From: an uncultured Sphingomonadales bacterium
Lineage (GTDB): Bacteria > Pseudomonadota > Alphaproteobacteria > Sphingomonadales > Sphingomonadaceae
DNA length: 64,000 bases
Assembly (NCBI GenBank): GCA_903839675.1
Contig: CAIMDB010000029.1
Coordinates: forward strand, 1-64,000
Direction: 5' to 3'
Of this stretch, positions 63,241-64,000 are shown piece after piece. Below the pieces are notes generated by a model. That model was not told the origin of the DNA, did not search any database, and saw nothing but the letters and a program-made list of their open reading frames with translations. The position numbers were made by a program, and so were the translations under genes. Positions within the stretch are counted from its first letter, which is position 1. Each line of letters begins with the position of its first letter.

Positions 63241-64000
63241 GCGCGCAGTTTTTCCCATCGCGGACGATGTCCATTTATATGGGGCGGCTGTTCATTTTGC
63301 GCAGCGCCGCCGTTCTGGCGGCTCTGGTCCTCGTCTTGCAGGCGCTTGATCTGCTGGGCGAATCTGACAAGATTCTGGCCGTTCCCGGAAACGACAATGG
63401 GGACATTTGGCACTATGTCTCCATGCGGATGCCACAGATCATCCAGCGCTTTCTGCCCTTTTCGGTCCTCTTGGGCACGCTCATCACGATGGTGACCCTG
63501 AACCAGAACAGCGAAGTGGTGTCGATGAAGGCGTCGGGGCTCTCCGCGCATCAGGTGCTTGCCCCATTGATCCTGGCAAGTATCGGGGTCGCCGCCATCG
63601 CGTTCGCGTTTAACGAGCGGATTGTGACGCGGGCCACGGCCACGCTGAACCGGTGGCAAAAGGTTGAATATGCCGCGATCCCGATGGACAGCCGGGTGCA
63701 ATCGGACATCTGGGTGCGTGATGGCACGAACCTGATCAATGCCGGCAGCGTTGAGGGGCGCGGCATGGATACGCGTCTGGCGGATGTGACCATCTATGAC
63801 CGCACCGATGGGGAATTGAGCGCCATCATCAAGGCAAAGACGGGGCGGCCGCTGGCGAGTGGCTGGCAGCTCGACGGGGCGAGCCGTTTCGATGTGAAGC
63901 GCGGCGTGCGGGACGATCTCGGCCAGATGACCACAGCCCCGGGCGTCCGTCCGGACCAGTTTACGCTGGCCAGCGTCGATCCTGATGGTCTGTCCTTCCT
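63237..64000 (+). CDS. lptG: LPS export ABC transporter permease LptG (partial, runs off the window)
   Basis: 254 codons visible from the ATG overlapping the lptF stop; the gene continues beyond 64000. N-terminus SRTMSIYMGRLFILRSAAVLA and VLLGTLITMVTLNQNSEVVSMKASGLSAHQVL is the helix pair and coupling region of LptG, followed by the start of the periplasmic jellyroll (VRDGTNLINAGSVEG). With LptF and LptB it forms the LPS extractor. Confidence 0.93.
   Translation, partial: MSAQFFPSRTMSIYMGRLFILRSAAVLAALVLVLQALDLLGESDKILAVPGNDNGDIWHYVSMRMPQIIQRFLPFSVLLGTLITMVTLNQNSEVVSMKASGLSAHQVLAPLILASIGVAAIAFAFNERIVTRATATLNRWQKVEYAAIPMDSRVQSDIWVRDGTNLINAGSVEGRGMDTRLADVTIYDRTDGELSAIIKAKTGRPLASGWQLDGASRFDVKRGVRDDLGQMTTAPGVRPDQFTLASVDPDGLSF

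Overview
The window looks like chromosomal DNA of a sphingomonad (Alphaproteobacteria, Sphingomonadaceae-like). The reasons are a serine palmitoyltransferase gene with its dedicated acyl carrier protein (sphingolipid synthesis), a CpoB-TilS-FtsH gene run, an Suv3-type helicase, DUF2093 and DUF2141 genes, high GC with frequent GTG/TTG starts, and dispersed palindromes of the kind common in sphingomonad genomes. The genus cannot be fixed from this sequence.

Layout. 1-3.5 kb: a glycosyltransferase/acetyltransferase pair, rlmE, a Ppx/GppA phosphatase and tRNA-Gln(CTG). 3.5-16.6 kb: a 13-kb integrated element in the 3' end of that tRNA, bounded by a 20-bp direct repeat. Its right half has a tyrosine integrase, an integrase relic, AlpA, an unknown protein, a RepB-like primase and a DUF3987 helicase-like protein. 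Its left half is AT-richer cargo, mostly exported proteins: a 13-repeat Sel1 protein, two surface-adhesin-E-like proteins, a lipoprotein, a PH/SHOCT membrane protein and others without a name. No capsid, tail, terminase large subunit or conjugation genes are visible, so it resembles a satellite-like integrative element.

16.6-31.8 kb: housekeeping genes (DUF4345, J-domain protein, SecD-P1-like protein, sufE, CorC-type CBS protein, tadA, rpmB, esterase-like phytase, glycine-zipper protein, M23 peptidase, xseA, purD), then the operon proA-[ParE-type toxin-antitoxin]-nadD-rsfS-rlmH, and DUF3667/DUF3800 genes. 31.8-41 kb: ftsH, tilS, cpoB, a RodZ-like protein, ptsP, a third adhesin-E-like protein and a flavin monooxygenase.

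41-45 kb: a sulfide/persulfide locus with a BigR-type regulator, rhodanese-membrane protein and TauE exporter on one strand and a persulfide-dioxygenase-like hydrolase and SulP transporter on the other. 45-52.3 kb: a PhoD phosphatase coupled to an amidohydrolase, then a class II aldolase, TetR regulator, Rieske oxygenase and phytoene-desaturase-like oxidoreductase around a perfect palindromic operator. 52.4-57.7 kb: sphingolipid genes (acp, spt) coupled to a single-domain response regulator, then fdxA, an S4 protein and the Suv3-like helicase. 57.8-64 kb: an M23 peptidase, a Tam41-like nucleotidyltransferase overlapping a diacylglycerol kinase, DUF2141, and lptF with the start of lptG, which runs off the window.

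The most notable material is the tRNA-Gln element (attachment repeats, matched integrase arm-site pairs, primase/helicase module, exported cargo), the toxin-antitoxin pair inside the proA-nadD operon, the TetR-Rieske cluster, and the diacylglycerol kinase/Tam41-like pair.
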